Assembly (NCBI RefSeq): GCF_024692365.1
Contig: NZ_JAILMR010000099.1
Coordinates: 1 to 33,222 of the forward strand
Direction: 5' to 3'
DNA: 33,222 bases
DNA from: Ruminococcus sp.
GTDB lineage: Bacteria; Bacillota; Clostridia; Oscillospirales; Ruminococcaceae
The notes under the pieces were generated by a model. That model was not told where the DNA came from. It searched no databases and saw only the letters and a list, made by a program, of their open reading frames with translations. This document shows, in pieces, positions 1-6,026 of this stretch (position 1 is its first letter; the number at the start of each line of letters is the position of its first letter). The position numbers and the translations under genes are program-made.

Positions 1-318
1 ATACCACTTTGAAAGGTTGTTTAAGCTATAATTCCACAGATACAAATCGACATCGTATGGGGCAGTAATATGAGTTTCTGCATCTTCTTCATGAGTAGAG
101 AAGTATTTTGCGACATAGGTCGAATTACCGCTCTCCACCAATATATTTGATGCGAACATTTTACCCTGATCAGATGTGGAAGCCACTACTTTTTTCATCG
201 TGCTGGACGAAATCGAGTACTCTGCTGCCGCATATAGTCCGAAAAACGATAAGGCAGATAAAACGCACCACAAAGGCAGCCAGTATTTTTTCAGAAAAGT
301 CATGATTCTTTCTCTCAT
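1..318 (-). CDS. Envelope protein, N-terminal 106 residues (truncated by window edge)
   Basis: The reading frame starts at ATG 318 and stays open for 106 codons to base 1, so the C-terminus lies outside the window. An AGGAGG sits 8 nt before the ATG. The protein has a basic start (MRERIMTFLKK), one membrane segment at about residues 13-32 (WLPLWCVLSALSFFGLYAAA), then a polar outside part with KVVASTSDQGKMF and DVDLYLWNYSL. It follows the 271-aa gene by 31 nt on the same strand and is the last visible gene of the envelope operon. I do not recognise a named family. Like its neighbours it looks like a single-pass surface protein, possibly a minor subunit of the same structure. The existence of the gene is well supported; the function is unknown. 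Confidence 0.75.
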   Translation of the reverse strand, partial: MRERIMTFLKKYWLPLWCVLSALSFFGLYAAAEYSISSSTMKKVVASTSDQGKMFASNILVESGNSTYVAKYFSTHEEDAETHITAPYDVDLYLWNYSLNNLSKWY

Positions 319-349
319 ATAAGCTGCCTCCTTTCATCGTGTTTTATTA

Positions 350-1165
350 TCAGCTCTTTCGCGTTACCGAAAAATAAACCAAATCGGTTTCTTTCGCCGT
401 TTGAGTTGCCTGAACTGTATTATTCCAAGTCACTTCAAGAATAAAATACTTACAAAATTGCTTATTTGCACCCTGATCTGCATTTATTGTTGCCTGCCAA
501 TAAGAGGGAACAGCGTGAGATTCAACGTTTGTATTATCCCCATAAGTCTTATAATAGTGTGTGTCGCTCGTTCCGCTATTGGCTACACTCGCACCAGAAC
601 CCATATTCAAGTAACCGCCTGAAACTTCATCGCCCTTAACATAGTAAAGAACATCATCTTTACTTACTGTATCACCTGTGAACACCATTGTATTTTCTGT
701 GTGTTCTCCTGTAGCCTTATATTCAACATAAGTTCCGGATTCCGGCTCTGTAGTCTGCTCGGTTGCGGCGTAGATTTTGTAGGTAAACAGGTTGTTATTT
801 GTATGTGCCATTTGAAGTATAAACTGATTTGTATTTGAGCCTGAAACAGAAAAGACATACCGTTCTTCTGTGATTTTGACAGGAGTATCATTTACCGTTT
901 TGATAGTTCCATCGGCATTCAGCTGATACTCATTCACATTGATGCCGTCCAATGCGAGATTCACCTGATCTTCTCGGTGAGCCGCATTGATATACAAGGC
1001 ATTAGGATATTCAACCTTGAACATCTCGGCAGCCTTTTTCTGATTGGTAAACCATGCGTACACCGGTATCGTGACAAGCAAGGCAATAGTGAATATCATT
1101 GCGGCAATGATTTGGATTTTTTTAGAGACGGTCAGTCCCTTGAACTTTTCTATCATGTTTTTCAT
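350..1165 (-). CDS. Single-pass envelope protein with AWFTN motif (TasA/SipW-substrate-like)
   Basis: 271 aa. AGGAGG lies 9 nt before ATG 1165. Residues 1-17 are basic, about 18-38 form a membrane or signal segment (IQIIAAMIFTIALLVTIPVY), directly followed by AWFTNQ. A hydrophobic helix ending in A-(W/Y)-F-T is the hallmark of SipW-type signal peptides of TasA/camelysin-like proteins of Firmicutes. The remaining 230 residues are Thr/Asn/Tyr-rich and beta-strand-like, with no catalytic motif I can see. It lies 25 nt downstream of the 410-aa gene and 31 nt upstream of the partial gene, so the three are surely co-transcribed. Assignment to the TasA-like class is inference from the N-terminus; a pilin-like or adhesin role is an alternative. 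No signal peptidase gene is visible in the window. Confidence 0.72.
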   Translation of the reverse strand: MKNMIEKFKGLTVSKKIQIIAAMIFTIALLVTIPVYAWFTNQKKAAEMFKVEYPNALYINAAHREDQVNLALDGINVNEYQLNADGTIKTVNDTPVKITEERYVFSVSGSNTNQFILQMAHTNNNLFTYKIYAATEQTTEPESGTYVEYKATGEHTENTMVFTGDTVSKDDVLYYVKGDEVSGGYLNMGSGASVANSGTSDTHYYKTYGDNTNVESHAVPSYWQATINADQGANKQFCKYFILEVTWNNTVQATQTAKETDLVYFSVTRKS

Positions 1166-1190
1166 TCAGACTGACCTCCTTTCATTGTGC

Positions 1191-2423
1191 TTATGAATCC
1201 GATTCTACTGTGACCTCTATCATGAAATAGGCAATTCTTGTTCCTATCTCATAATCAGCGGCGTTATATTGCTTACTTAGGGTTTCAAAATTTGCCAATG
1301 CGTCTGCATTATAAATCATATCCTGGGTGATGGTTTCCGTAACTGTAAAAACACTTGATTTATTAGTATTTAGATATGCAAGCAGAAGCTCCTTGTCGGT
1401 ATCTGTATCGTCAGTTAAATTTATAACAGATTCCTCAACAACAGGGATACCGCTTCTAAGATTATTGGTGTTCGTCTGCAAAGCAATCTGTCCGAGGGTA
1501 TTCGTCCACATCCAGTATATAGGCACTTGAACGGCTTTTCCTTCATTTCCTGATGCTATCTTCTGATTGATAATTCTTGATGTATACGGAGTAGTATAAT
1601 AATATTCCCAAACAGTTTCACTGCCGGAGCTTCCTGAATTAGTTGTTGTTTCTCCCAATCCACCAAAGAACAATATATGCCCCTTCAGGTAATCAGCAGC
1701 CGCTATATATTTCGCAGCTTCACTTGCGGCAGTACTGTTGTTTACAGCATTTGCTGCTGTGGTAAAATCCGCTAAACTTGTAATTTCAACTATTTGCGTT
1801 CCATTATTTGTATAAACGGTTTCCTCCTCATTTGTCTCTGCATTTGTTACAGTTGATACATCGTATTTATCTATCTCAGCAAATGCAACAACATTCAGTG
1901 AGACCTTAACTTTCATTGAGCTATCCGTCTTAGGGATAACATAAAGGCTTAATTCACCACTACTTCCAGGGCTGATATCAGGTGTGATACTCTCATCTAC
2001 ATCGGTGGTATTAGGATCATCGACCTCTGGCGTATATCTTAACAGCAAGCTGTCATCGGTATAATATGTCCCTGATGTCCCGCTTGGATTTGAATAAGGT
2101 CCTGACGAACCTTCAACATACTCAGAGCGCTTAGAGTTGATAACACTTTGATTTCTAACGTTTGCACCCTTAGTTGCAATATCAAACGGTAGTGTAGCAG
2201 TTTTTATCTGCATATCGCCAACGGAAGTTTCACGGTTTTGTGTGAACCAGGAAAGCGAGGAAAAAATTAACAAAATCAACGTTAAAACTCCCATAACCCC
2301 CATCTTGATAAGCGACTTCTTCTGATTTTTCTTCTTCTCGGCAAGTTCATCAACTTTCGGACTGCTCGATGAAGCAGACTGTGCCAGTTCACCGATAGGA
2401 AATTTAGATTTATTATCATTCAT
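1191..2423 (-). CDS. Large envelope protein with SWFTQN motif (TasA/camelysin-like)
   Basis: 410 aa from ATG 2423. An upstream in-frame GTG at 2432 lies only 2 nt from AGGAGG, while ATG 2423 lies 8 nt from it, so the ATG is chosen. About 40 polar cytoplasmic residues (EKKKNQKKSLIK at the membrane border) precede a membrane segment near residues 42-58 that runs into SWFTQNRETSVGDMQI. The outside part has a PG-type strand signature (ISPGSSGELSLYVI followed by KVKVSLNV), typical of the beta-sandwich of TasA/camelysin proteins, and a Ser/Gly/Thr-rich insert near residues 90-130. The first 56 codons lie inside copy A of a 246-bp tandem duplication and match the start of the adjacent 69-aa gene. 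Probable major surface or matrix subunit of this operon (inference). Confidence 0.72.
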   Translation of the reverse strand: MNDNKSKFPIGELAQSASSSSPKVDELAEKKKNQKKSLIKMGVMGVLTLILLIFSSLSWFTQNRETSVGDMQIKTATLPFDIATKGANVRNQSVINSKRSEYVEGSSGPYSNPSGTSGTYYTDDSLLLRYTPEVDDPNTTDVDESITPDISPGSSGELSLYVIPKTDSSMKVKVSLNVVAFAEIDKYDVSTVTNAETNEEETVYTNNGTQIVEITSLADFTTAANAVNNSTAASEAAKYIAAADYLKGHILFFGGLGETTTNSGSSGSETVWEYYYTTPYTSRIINQKIASGNEGKAVQVPIYWMWTNTLGQIALQTNTNNLRSGIPVVEESVINLTDDTDTDKELLLAYLNTNKSSVFTVTETITQDMIYNADALANFETLSKQYNAADYEIGTRIAYFMIEVTVESDS

Positions 2424-2746
2424 CTGCTCCACCTCCTCAATTATCGAAAAGCAACGTATTTACGCCGTTTCAGCGGTCATCTGTTTTGTTATCATATGCA
2501 GCGAGGAAAAAATTAACAAAATTAACGTTAATATCCCCATAGCCCCCATCTTGATGAGCGACTTCTTCTGATTTTTCTTTTTTTCAGCTATCTCGTCAAC
2601 AATTGGACTACTCAGCGAAGCAGACTGTGCCAGCTCGCCGATAGGAAATTTGGATTTGTTATCATTCATCTGCTCCACCTCCTCAATTATCGAAAAGCAA
2701 CGTATTTACGCCGTTTTAGCAGTCATCTGTTTTGTTATCATATGCA
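2255..2746. repeat. 246-bp tandem direct duplication (two copies)
   Basis: Copy A is 2255-2500 and copy B 2501-2746. They align end to end without gaps, offset exactly 246, and differ at about two dozen positions (roughly 90 % identity by eye). Each copy holds, read on the minus strand, the last 41 bases of a small-protein gene (HMITKQMTA.TA stop), a 36-base intergenic part with the AGGAGG, and the first 56 codons of the next gene. Because 246 is 82 codons, the junction is in frame and creates the 69-aa gene. The 36-nt spacer with the ribosome site is almost identical in both copies, while changes cluster in the head-coding part. Confidence 0.9.
2460..2669 (-). CDS. Small membrane protein, chimera made by tandem duplication
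   Basis: 69 aa from ATG 2669 (AGGAGG 8 nt upstream; the in-frame GTG at 2678 is too close to it). Residues 1-36 are a polar head almost identical to the head of the 410-aa protein (MNDNKSKFPIGELAQSAS), followed by a membrane helix (GAMGILTLILLIFSSL). It then switches to HMITKQMTAETA and stops, the tail of the 81-aa protein. It therefore has no outside domain. The switch coincides with the repeat boundary at 2500/2501, so the gene is explained as the junction of the duplication. The reading frame is intact and its differences from the 410-aa head are mostly conservative (V/I, V/A, L/I), which suggests it is still under selection. Function unknown; it may compete with or regulate the large protein (inference). 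Confidence 0.65.
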   Translation of the reverse strand: MNDNKSKFPIGELAQSASLSSPIVDEIAEKKKNQKKSLIKMGAMGILTLILLIFSSLHMITKQMTAETA

Positions 2747-2951
2747 TAGAAGCAAATACCAGAATACCAACAGTGAGCACACCCATGACGCTTAGTTTTA
2801 TCAGCGATTTTTTGCGCTTGTTATGTTCCTCGCGCAGTTCTTCTAGCTGCTGGTCGGCGTGGGATCTTGCGGCTTCCATCAGCTTGTCGGAGGCACCGGC
2901 TTTTGCTATTTCGCCTGTCTGGATAAGGTTATTTATCTCTTTTTCGCTCAC
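2706..2951 (-). CDS. Small single-pass membrane protein, first gene of envelope operon
   Basis: 81 aa from GTG 2951, preceded by AGAGG at 8 nt; an upstream GTG at 2960 would overlap the ribosome site and is not used. Residues 1-45 are charged and likely alpha-helical or coiled-coil (SHADQQLEELREEHNKRKKS). A membrane helix follows at about 46-66 (LIKLSVMGVLTVGILVFASM), and the protein stops after HMITKQMTAKTA. The border and membrane part (KKSLIK..VMGVLT) is clearly related to the same region of the 410-aa protein, but the outside domain is missing. No ATG alternative with a ribosome site is seen. It is the promoter-proximal gene after a long leader. Function unknown; a membrane adaptor, or a regulator of export or assembly of the larger surface proteins, is possible. 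Confidence 0.65.
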   Translation of the reverse strand: MSEKEINNLIQTGEIAKAGASDKLMEAARSHADQQLEELREEHNKRKKSLIKLSVMGVLTVGILVFASMHMITKQMTAKTA

Positions 2952-3267
2952 TGTTCTCACCTCTTTTCATTTGTTGATCGTGATCTCAGTTCAACTGCTG
3001 ACCGCACGCCTCGGGTGATATACTATTATAATATAAGAATACTTTACACAGCATTATCGCCTTTGCGAACGATAGCCAAGCCTCGGACAGCTCGGCTACG
3101 GTCATTTTGTTGTAATTGTTATCGGCAGAATTTTGTTTTACGGGTCAGTTATCGAAACTCTCCGATGACGTTTGCGTTGTTTATATTTATAGTTTATGAT
3201 GAGAAATGTTAATTATTGATTAAACATTTTAATATAATGCTTTCAAAATCGCAATACTACGCTCATT
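2952..3267 (-). promoter_or_regulatory. Long 5' leader of the envelope operon with a foldable GC-rich core
   Basis: From the predicted transcription start (about 3267) to GTG 2951 there are about 315 nt without a credible gene. The flanks are AT-rich, but 2999-3104 is GC-rich. On the minus strand this core is closed by TGACCG (3099-3104) pairing with CGGTCA (2999-3004). It holds a strong hairpin, TAGCCGAG (3091-3098) with CTTGGCTA (3073-3080) around a 10-nt loop, and a possible short stem ATCG/CGAT (3070-3073 with 3056-3059). This is what a cis-regulatory RNA looks like. I compared it from memory with c-di-GMP-I, TPP, SAM, cobalamin, T-box, glycine and fluoride consensus motifs and found no convincing match. 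Identity unknown. Confidence 0.4.
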
Positions 3268-3273
3268 TTAATC

Positions 3274-3302
3274 AGTATAGCACATATTACACCGTTTGTC
3301 AA
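3274..3302 (-). promoter_or_regulatory. Sigma-A promoter of the envelope operon
   Basis: On the minus strand: TTGACA (3297-3302), 17 nt, TATACT (3274-3279), with TGC just before the -10 (extended -10). It is near consensus and faces the 81-aa gene about 315 nt downstream. Confidence 0.8.
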
Positions 3303-3365
3303 CATTACACCATTAAGGAAAATTAATTAACTTAATTTTAGGTGTTATACACAACCAAAAATAAA

Positions 3366-3408
3366 GAGAGTGCCATTCATATTTTAGTGAATGACACTCT
3401 CGTTTTTT
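3366..3408 (-). terminator. Bidirectional hairpin terminator between sigma/anti-sigma operon and envelope operon
   Basis: GAGAGTGCCATTCA (3366-3379) pairs with TGAATGACACTCTC (3388-3401) with one wobble. T runs flank both sides (TTTTTT at 3403-3408 on plus, TTTATTTTT on minus). It lies about 100 nt after the anti-sigma stop, so on the minus strand it ends that operon before the envelope promoter. Confidence 0.85.
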
Positions 3409-3505
3409 GGATTTTATCGGAAATTTATCGTTTTAGGGATACTTTCCCATTCGGAACTGTTACAGAATAACTCAGCTGTCGTTTTATAAAGTTTATAAAA
3501 ACAAA

Positions 3506-5224
3506 TCAATTCACACTTTCAAGCAGTTCCTTGGTGTTGAGTTCACCGATCAGTGTCCATTTTTCTGATGCATAATCGAACTCATAGGTTGCATAACGTA
3601 TCAGGTTTTCTTCCGCCGAACCATTTTTCTTTGCATAGACAGCGAACCTTTCTTTGTCTTCTGCTTGAATGTCGAAAGTGACGCTTTTATCGCCATTTGT
3701 ACTGTCATAGGTATCAGTGTACATAACATATCCACCATAGTAGATATCAAAAGTATACGAACCGCTCAAACCCTCGGGGACAGGCACTTCCAGCTTGATT
3801 TCCTTTGTCGGATAACCGCCCGTTCCGAATTCGACGTTCAGTGCTTCGTTTGGTCCATCATACTCTCCCAGTGAAACGAGGATCGGGATAACGGTACCCT
3901 TTTCTACAAAACCGTCAGTATTTTCACTCATATCGTACCAAGAAAAGACACGACCTTTTTCAGTGTTGTAAAAACGGTATTCCACAGCGCCGTACAGACC
4001 CAATTCTTTAAGGGCTTCAACAGCCTGTTCTTCTGTCATATCAAAGAGTTCGGGTATCTCCACTTTTTCAGTTTCTTCATCGAGCGATTCTCCCGACCAC
4101 CAATTTGATTCGGGCAAATCTTTGAATGAATCAAATACCTCTTTAAATTGTGCTGTCCAATTCTGAGTATCTTTATACAGCAGATAATGAGTCTTACGGT
4201 CATGCCAATCGTATTCATCAATAGCGATCTGATTGGGATCAGAATAAATTGAAACATCGTAGTAGCATCCATCAAGCTCACAACTGCACGTAAAGCGGAC
4301 ATTTTCCCAAGCCGGTGTCAGGTCAGAATTTTTCCATTCCGCATAATCATCTGTATTTAATTGCGGCGTTCCGTTCTCACGGATATCTTTGATAATATCA
4401 AGCAGTATATGTGCAGTTGTTTCGTCATCGTATTCTTCATAGAAACTATCTTCATCATTCCATCCCTGAAATCCTATGCAACCGCCCTTACCGGTAGTCC
4501 AGTCCAGTTCAGATAAAGGTTCATCAGGAGACAACTCGCATAAAGCGTATGATATTCCGTCAACCGTTACAACTTTACAAAGCTCAGCGTGCCTATCCTC
4601 CCAAGTATGAGTTTCGGCAAGAGAATCCGTAAGTACTTGTTCTTCACTGATCTTGACTGTTCGCTTTTTTCCGTCAATAACATACTCTAAAATTCGGTTG
4701 GTCGGTGCTTTTCCTCCATCCCATACCTGGCAGGTTTTTGCCTTTTCTACCAGTGAGTCTATGACTGCTATCCTATCTTTATCTGTAATGGTATAAGTGC
4801 CGTATTTCGCATCGGTAACTGTCATCACATCTTCGGATATGCTGTCATCATCTTTAGCAGAAGTCTGATCATCTGTAGTCTGATCGTCTGTGGTGAGACT
4901 GTCTGTAGATGTCATCGGGATAGTTTTATGTTTTTTCTCGTTCATATTTACTGCTGCTATACCGATAACGATAGCCGCACAAGCTGCCACCGATATAACT
5001 GCAATGGGGAAATGGCTTTTTACTTTAATTTTCTCATTAGTATTGTATGCATTCATTTTTATCTGCTCCTTATTGTTCTCTTTGTTATCCGATGTTGTCA
5101 TCTCAATACCGAAGGTCTTTCTGCCCGCTTCAAGTTTTGCCGCACGCTCCATCACGCGGTTTTTCAGCTCAGAAGAGGGTTCAAGTCTTTTACGAATTGA
5201 TAAGATATTCTTGTTCTCTTTCAT
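3506..5224 (-). CDS. Membrane anti-sigma-factor-like protein with PASTA-like outside domain
   Basis: 572 aa. Residues 1-70 form a cytoplasmic, charged, helical head (RKRLEPSSELKNRVMERAAK); about 72-92 is one membrane helix (FPIAVISVAACAAIVIGIAA). A short acidic linker (LTTDDQTTDDQTS) and a long outside part follow. Residues 388-453 fit a PASTA repeat: VEIPELFDMTEEQAVEAL, later KGTVIPILVSLG, the usual P..G/M..EEA...L pattern ending in V.V..S.G. The head lacks the HxxxCxxC motif of zinc anti-sigma factors. The gene starts 35 nt inside the sigma gene, which argues for translational coupling and a direct partnership. PASTA domains bind muropeptides or beta-lactams in Ser/Thr kinases and PBPs, so a cell-wall signal is a reasonable but unproven input. 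Two regions (about 130-370) match no family I recognise. Confidence 0.75.
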   Translation of the reverse strand: MKENKNILSIRKRLEPSSELKNRVMERAAKLEAGRKTFGIEMTTSDNKENNKEQIKMNAYNTNEKIKVKSHFPIAVISVAACAAIVIGIAAVNMNEKKHKTIPMTSTDSLTTDDQTTDDQTSAKDDDSISEDVMTVTDAKYGTYTITDKDRIAVIDSLVEKAKTCQVWDGGKAPTNRILEYVIDGKKRTVKISEEQVLTDSLAETHTWEDRHAELCKVVTVDGISYALCELSPDEPLSELDWTTGKGGCIGFQGWNDEDSFYEEYDDETTAHILLDIIKDIRENGTPQLNTDDYAEWKNSDLTPAWENVRFTCSCELDGCYYDVSIYSDPNQIAIDEYDWHDRKTHYLLYKDTQNWTAQFKEVFDSFKDLPESNWWSGESLDEETEKVEIPELFDMTEEQAVEALKELGLYGAVEYRFYNTEKGRVFSWYDMSENTDGFVEKGTVIPILVSLGEYDGPNEALNVEFGTGGYPTKEIKLEVPVPEGLSGSYTFDIYYGGYVMYTDTYDSTNGDKSVTFDIQAEDKERFAVYAKKNGSAEENLIRYATYEFDYASEKWTLIGELNTKELLESVN

Positions 5225-5735
5225 GAGCTTCCGCCTCCGTTTCTGTTTCGTTCTTGCCGCTCTCGAGTTCGATTTTCAGCTTTTCTCGCGCCCGCTTGAG
5301 CCGCATTTTTACTGCGCCTTCGCTTAGTTTCATCACCCGAGCGATCTCCAGAATGGGTATCTCCTCAAAGTAATGCAGATATAGTGGAAGGCGGTACTTT
5401 TCTTTCAGCCTGCACAACGCCTGCCAGAGTTCGCTGTCACCTGAACTTTCTTCGGGTGACAAAAGCGCATCCGCGTCGAACTCCTCTCCGCTTCTTAATT
5501 TGAACCATGGTGCTCGGTTTGCTGACCTACACAGGTTTATCGCTGTTCGTATCAGCCATGACCGCCTCGCACCCTCGTCCTCGAAATGGAGTTCCTTGGT
5601 GTAGTACAGCAGGAAGACCTCCTGAAAGATGTCATCGCGCTCCGATGGGGAGCCGAGCATCGAGGCTATCAGACCGTTGATCGTTCTACCGTATTTCTCC
5701 ATTACGTATTCAAGATCTTTTTGTTCTTCGGTCAT
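5190..5735 (-). CDS. ECF-type RNA polymerase sigma factor
   Basis: 181 aa from ATG 5735; GTG 5744 has no usable ribosome site. Region 2 spans about residues 10-75 (SERDDIFQEVFLLYYTK, then SWLIRTAINLCRSANR). Region 4 spans about 105-155 and has a helix-turn-helix (IPILEIARVMKLSEGAVKM, then RLKRAREKLK). There is no region 1 or 3, as in sigma-70 family ECF factors. The C-terminal tail is rich in Glu and Thr and overlaps the anti-sigma start. It would direct RNA polymerase to a small regulon when released from the membrane partner. The target promoters are not recognisable here. Confidence 0.92.
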   Translation of the reverse strand: MTEEQKDLEYVMEKYGRTINGLIASMLGSPSERDDIFQEVFLLYYTKELHFEDEGARRSWLIRTAINLCRSANRAPWFKLRSGEEFDADALLSPEESSGDSELWQALCRLKEKYRLPLYLHYFEEIPILEIARVMKLSEGAVKMRLKRAREKLKIELESGKNETETEAEAHEREQEYLINS

Positions 5736-5787
5736 TTGCCTCACCGCCTTTCACTTTGTTATTGAATGCATTCATATACTAATGCTG

Positions 5788-5816
5788 ATTTTAGCACAGA
5801 AGTAACGCTTTTTGAA
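5788..5816 (-). promoter_or_regulatory. Promoter of the sigma/anti-sigma operon
   Basis: On the minus strand: TTCAAA (5811-5816), 17 nt, TAAAAT (5788-5793), preceded by TGC (extended -10). The -35 is moderate. It leaves a leader of about 45 nt to ATG 5735. Confidence 0.5.
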
Positions 5817-5830
5817 GAATATATTTTGGG

Positions 5831-5850
5831 GTTTGTATGAATATACAAAC
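5831..5850. promoter_or_regulatory. Perfect 8-bp inverted repeat, operator-like
   Basis: GTTTGTAT-GAAT-ATACAAAC, 20 bp, lies 15 bp upstream of the -35 of the sigma-factor promoter. No T run follows and it is not near a gene end, so a protein-binding site is more likely than a terminator. The binder is unknown. Confidence 0.4.
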
Positions 5851-5966
5851 TGATAATTCTATGCTCATATCCAGTTAGCATTTATCCACAATTCTTGCAT
5901 TAGAACAATAATATAGATAGCATAATAATCAGTAATATACTCCGCCCACCGCGGACGGATACATAA

Positions 5967-5997
5967 AGCCGTGCAAGTCTCCACGACCTGCACGGCT
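5967..5997 (-). terminator. Hairpin terminator after GH9 gene
   Basis: AGCCGTGCA (5967-5975) pairs perfectly with TGCACGGCT (5989-5997), 30 nt after the GH9 stop on the minus strand. The following T tract is poor (TTTATG), so the strength is uncertain. A weaker TCCGC/GCGGA hairpin lies next to it at 5941-5955. Confidence 0.55.
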
Positions 5998-6026
5998 GAT
6001 CTTTTATAATAGTATACTATAATATA

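Noticed and set aside
2999-3104. c-di-GMP-I (GEMM) riboswitch in the envelope-operon leader
   Set aside because: ACGCAAA and AGCC pieces occur, but not in the order or pairing of the GEMM consensus; kept only as an unnamed structured leader.
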